Notes under the pieces: model-generated | The model's database searches: none | What the model saw: only the letters and a program-made list of their open reading frames with translations | Told to the model about the DNA's origin: nothing | Shown: positions 61,851-64,000 of the stretch, piece after piece | Layout: every line of letters begins with the position of its first letter | Position numbering within the stretch: position 1 is the stretch's first letter | Assembly (NCBI GenBank): GCA_016716085.1 | Contig: JADJWY010000008.1 | Location: 248,001 to 312,000, forward strand | Source: Hahellaceae bacterium | Lineage (GTDB): Bacteria; Pseudomonadota; Gammaproteobacteria; Pseudomonadales; Oleiphilaceae | Length of the DNA stretch: 64,000 bases | Direction: 5' to 3' | Made by a program: the position numbers and the translations under genes

Positions 61851-62198
61851 AAAGCGGCTGCCCATGCATCTCGTCACGGATTAAGGGTTTAGCTGAATGA
61901 TGTTCAATCAACAGCTTGAAGGTGTTAGCAGGAGCAGCTTGAACTGCTTCACGAAATTACATTTTTGAAATAGATAGTTCCGAAATTAACAAAGAATGTG
62001 CCGTTTGTGACAATGACCCGGCAGGGGTATTGACGGCTTAATTGCACCGTCTACCCGAGCCGCCGACTCCAAAAATGCAAGAGACGGAAGGGACGATGGA
62101 TGTACGGGTCACCCGGGGCGCCGGACGGATAATTCTGATACCCACAGACCAATCTGAGCCGACTATCGGCTGGGTCAATTACAAACAGAGGATGATAC
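61851..62198 (+). other. Leader and upstream region of the large secreted protein gene
   Basis: No gene is supported in this 348-base gap. A hairpin GACGG/CCGTC lies at 62032-62051 and a perfect AGCCGA-CTA-TCGGCT hairpin at 62157-62171, 27 bases before the start codon, with GC-rich sequence between. This may be a structured 5' leader. The cyclic di-GMP-I riboswitch pattern was looked for and not found. Confidence 0.35.
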
Positions 62199-64000
62199 AT
62201 GAAGCCAAGAACAATCAACCTGACACCCAACAAGCTGCGCGTAGCAGTCGTTGGCTCTATGATGCTGGCCGCAAGTGGTGCGGTCAACGCCGCTCCTTCC
62301 ACGCTGACGCTGGACTTCCAGTGTCCGTTCCCTTTGATCGGCTCGCAGCTGATCAAGGCGAAAATTACGACTGATTATCCGGCTGAGCAGGATGTCAATG
62401 CGCCGCTGGGCCCCATCGCTGTGGATACCATTACGGTTGTGAATGACACCTCGCGCCAAGGTTTGGCAATTGTAGGTGCGACCAAGGTGACAGGTTCGGC
62501 GACGAGCTTCACTTCAATTGTAACGCCCGCTCGCACCATTAGCGACAATGTACTTCTGACGGTTGTGCCAACACAAGTTCCTTCCTCTGGTGCGTTTGAT
62601 GTACCTGCCAAGGGAACTGCAGGCGCGATTGCCCTCAATGCGGGTGATGTTGGCGCAGGTAAAATTACGGTCGATGACCTGGTATTGAATCTTAAAAATT
62701 ACAAATCGGACGGCAGTCTGGCTCCTGCTCCGATTGGTGAGTTCACTGCTGACTGTACCTTGGTTGCGGGTCAGAATAACACGTTGGCAACTCTGAATTT
62801 TGTGGGCGGCGCGGTTGATCCAACTGATCCAACTGATCCAACTGATCCAACTGATCCAACTGATCCAACTGATCCAACTGATCCAACTGATCCGACCGAT
62901 CCCCCTGTTGTGCCCCAGCACATAAGTCTGGATGCCAACAGCCTGAATTTTGGCACCGTTTTGATGGGTCAAACTGCGCAGCGTAAAGTGACCGTTTCCA
63001 ATACCGGTGGTGAAGTACTGGGTGTGAATGGTGTATCTGTCGAAGGCGCGGGCGCTGCATCATTTGTTCAGACCAACAACTGTACCACTGTTGCTGCGGG
63101 TGCTACTTGTGACGTAAACGTAACCTTTACCGCGTCTGAACAAGGCGCGAAGAGCGCTACGCTTAAAATCGCTTCTGACGATGCGGCCAACCCCACTGTC
63201 AGTGTGGCACTGGCGGGTGTAGGCCAATTGCAGCCGATGCCAGAAATTTCTGTTTCCGGTACCAGTGTTGATTTTGGTTCGCTCGAAGTGGGTAACTCTG
63301 CTGATCGTACGATCACAGTAACTAACAGCGGAACTGCAGCGCTGAACGTAAGCGATGTGTCTCTTGTAAATAACAGCGCATTTGTCATCAAGAGCACGTC
63401 TTGTGACGTTGTTGCGCCGGGCGCCTCTTGCTCTATCGTCGTAACCTTCACTGCTGGTTCGGGTGCGGTAGAGTCTGACACCTTGACAATTGCGTCTAAC
63501 GATGAAGATGAGGCTGTTGTGACGGTTGCTCTGACTGGTAAAGGGTCTGAGCCGGTTTCCACCTTGTTCCCGATTGCATTCTCGGTTGAAGGGAGCACCT
63601 ATATTGCCAAGTCCAAAAATACGCTGCCGCTGATCGGTGTTATCGACAGTCAGTTAGATTTGATGACTGGTACCTTTGATGCTGACCTGATGCTTGAGCC
63701 GACTTCCTCTACTTTCCCGGTTATTCAGGGATTCCAGAAGTTGACGGCTACCGCTAACGTAGAGTTTGAAAATGTTGGTAAAACAACAGGCTCTATCGTT
63801 GACGGTAAGTTGACCGCGACCTCCCAGGCTTATGTTAAGGTGCCGAAGGTTACGGGCTCTCTGTTCGGTATCAAATTGCCTCTGGGTGGTGGTGCCAACT
63901 GTAAGACTAAGGAAGTTGTAACCTTTACGGTTTCTTCGCCTCAGGGCCAGACCTTCCAGCCAATGGGTGGTGGTGTGGTCGAGGGTACTTACAGCCTTCC
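62199..64000 (+). CDS. Large secreted protein with DUF6801-like, Asp-Pro-Thr repeat and ASPM/SPD-2/Hydin-type domains, partial
   Basis: At least 600 residues, no stop before the right edge. Start ATG 62199 with AGAGGA upstream. Signal peptide (LRVAVVGSMMLAASGAVNA). Residues 30-205 match DUF6801-like domains (LDFQCPFPLIGSQLI, SGAFDVPAKGTAG, ITVDDLVLNL). A repeat of Asp-Pro-Thr follows (residues 207-235), then two ASPM-SPD-2-Hydin/choice-of-anchor-D domains (LDANSLNFGTVLMG, VSVSGTSVDFGSLEVG with NxG and SCS/CTT Cys motifs), then a beta-rich region. Likely cell-surface or envelope protein. Divergent from the AraC regulator, which may control it. The C-terminal anchor is outside the window. Confidence 0.8.
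   Translation, partial: MKPRTINLTPNKLRVAVVGSMMLAASGAVNAAPSTLTLDFQCPFPLIGSQLIKAKITTDYPAEQDVNAPLGPIAVDTITVVNDTSRQGLAIVGATKVTGSATSFTSIVTPARTISDNVLLTVVPTQVPSSGAFDVPAKGTAGAIALNAGDVGAGKITVDDLVLNLKNYKSDGSLAPAPIGEFTADCTLVAGQNNTLATLNFVGGAVDPTDPTDPTDPTDPTDPTDPTDPTDPTDPPVVPQHISLDANSLNFGTVLMGQTAQRKVTVSNTGGEVLGVNGVSVEGAGAASFVQTNNCTTVAAGATCDVNVTFTASEQGAKSATLKIASDDAANPTVSVALAGVGQLQPMPEISVSGTSVDFGSLEVGNSADRTITVTNSGTAALNVSDVSLVNNSAFVIKSTSCDVVAPGASCSIVVTFTAGSGAVESDTLTIASNDEDEAVVTVALTGKGSEPVSTLFPIAFSVEGSTYIAKSKNTLPLIGVIDSQLDLMTGTFDADLMLEPTSSTFPVIQGFQKLTATANVEFENVGKTTGSIVDGKLTATSQAYVKVPKVTGSLFGIKLPLGGGANCKTKEVVTFTVSSPQGQTFQPMGGGVVEGTYSL
62817..62897 (+). repeat. 9-base tandem repeat encoding Asp-Pro-Thr
   Basis: Eight exact copies of GATCCAACT, then one variant GATCCGACC, in frame. 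They code for a rigid acidic linker between two domains of the large secreted protein. Copy number could vary by slippage without changing frame. Confidence 0.95.

Noticed and set aside
62032..62190. Possible cyclic di-GMP-I riboswitch in the leader of the secreted protein gene
   Set aside because: The conserved GGACGCAAAGCC-type core is absent; only generic hairpins are seen.
62042..62374. 110-codon plus-strand frame before the large secreted gene
   Set aside because: It overlaps the well-supported start at 62199 in another frame and has no recognisable protein features.
62514..62972. Long minus-strand frame with a Trp-Ile-Ser repeat opposite the large secreted gene
   Set aside because: The repeat is the reverse reading of the Asp-Pro-Thr codons; the plus strand has signal peptide, domains and a ribosome site.

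Overview
The window looks like a chromosomal segment of a marine, lipid-storing gammaproteobacterium, most like the Marinobacter/Oceanospirillales group. The basis is a core gamma set (FabR/DesT-type regulator, SmrA, ExoI, HrpA, DinG, CysB, ThrH, PabB, BolA, GspA/GspB) together with a bacterial wax ester synthase that closely resembles the Marinobacter type. I saw no rRNA, tRNA, CRISPR array, complete insertion sequence or prophage. All family names come from reading the sequence, not from database searches.

Layout. 1-4.9 kb: the edge of a desaturase electron-transfer reductase, its FabR/DesT-type repressor, a YgjP-like metallopeptidase, SmrA, and a response regulator fused to GGDEF and EAL domains. 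4.9-9.5 kb (minus strand): M14-like carboxypeptidase, a small OmpA-domain protein, a high-molecular-weight FabG lacking its catalytic Tyr and Lys, and the wax ester synthase. 9.6-15.4 kb: a secreted unknown protein, then a three-gene module of OmpR-type regulator, LysM-FecR periplasmic protein and CHASE2 histidine kinase. 15.5-18.7 kb: BolA, YciO, an unknown protein, ExoI. 18.7-22.2 kb: an iron alcohol dehydrogenase divergent from a 684-residue protein whose C-terminal half resembles cyanobacterial acyl-ACP reductase. 22.2-24.5 kb: a gene graveyard with an outer-membrane-protein fragment, a broken toxin-antitoxin pair and an orphan Rhs toxin tip with a candidate immunity gene. 24.7-35.9 kb: a membrane vWA protein, CysK, a MoxR ATPase/CoxE-type vWA pair and a four-gene exported operon with two large TPR proteins. 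35.9-49.2 kb: lipid genes (MaoC, monoacylglycerol lipase, FadD, FabH-like synthase, MlaA, patatin) around HrpA, then GspA/GspB. 49.2-56.4 kb: DinG, a duplicated structured intergenic element, a MalT-like LuxR regulator, CysB and CysH. 56.5-64 kb: a broken secreted beta-propeller-like gene, ThrH, PabB, a small secreted protein, an AraC regulator and a large secreted protein running off the right edge.

How the genes fit together. Lipid metabolism is the main theme: FadD activates fatty acids, the acyl-ACP reductase-like protein and the iron dehydrogenase could supply fatty aldehyde and alcohol, and the wax ester synthase would join alcohol to acyl-CoA. FabR/DesT, FabH-like synthase, MaoC, MlaA, patatin and lipase act on fatty-acid and membrane-lipid balance. 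Sulfur assimilation is a second theme (CysK, CysB, CysH).

Most interesting items: a tandem pair of about 190-base elements at 51.4-51.8 kb that read on the minus strand like twin small RNAs, each ending in a hairpin plus T8; the four-gene TPR operon next to MoxR/CoxE; the acyl-ACP reductase-like protein with an extra N-terminal half; the FabG without its active site; and the FecR/CHASE2/OmpR signalling module.
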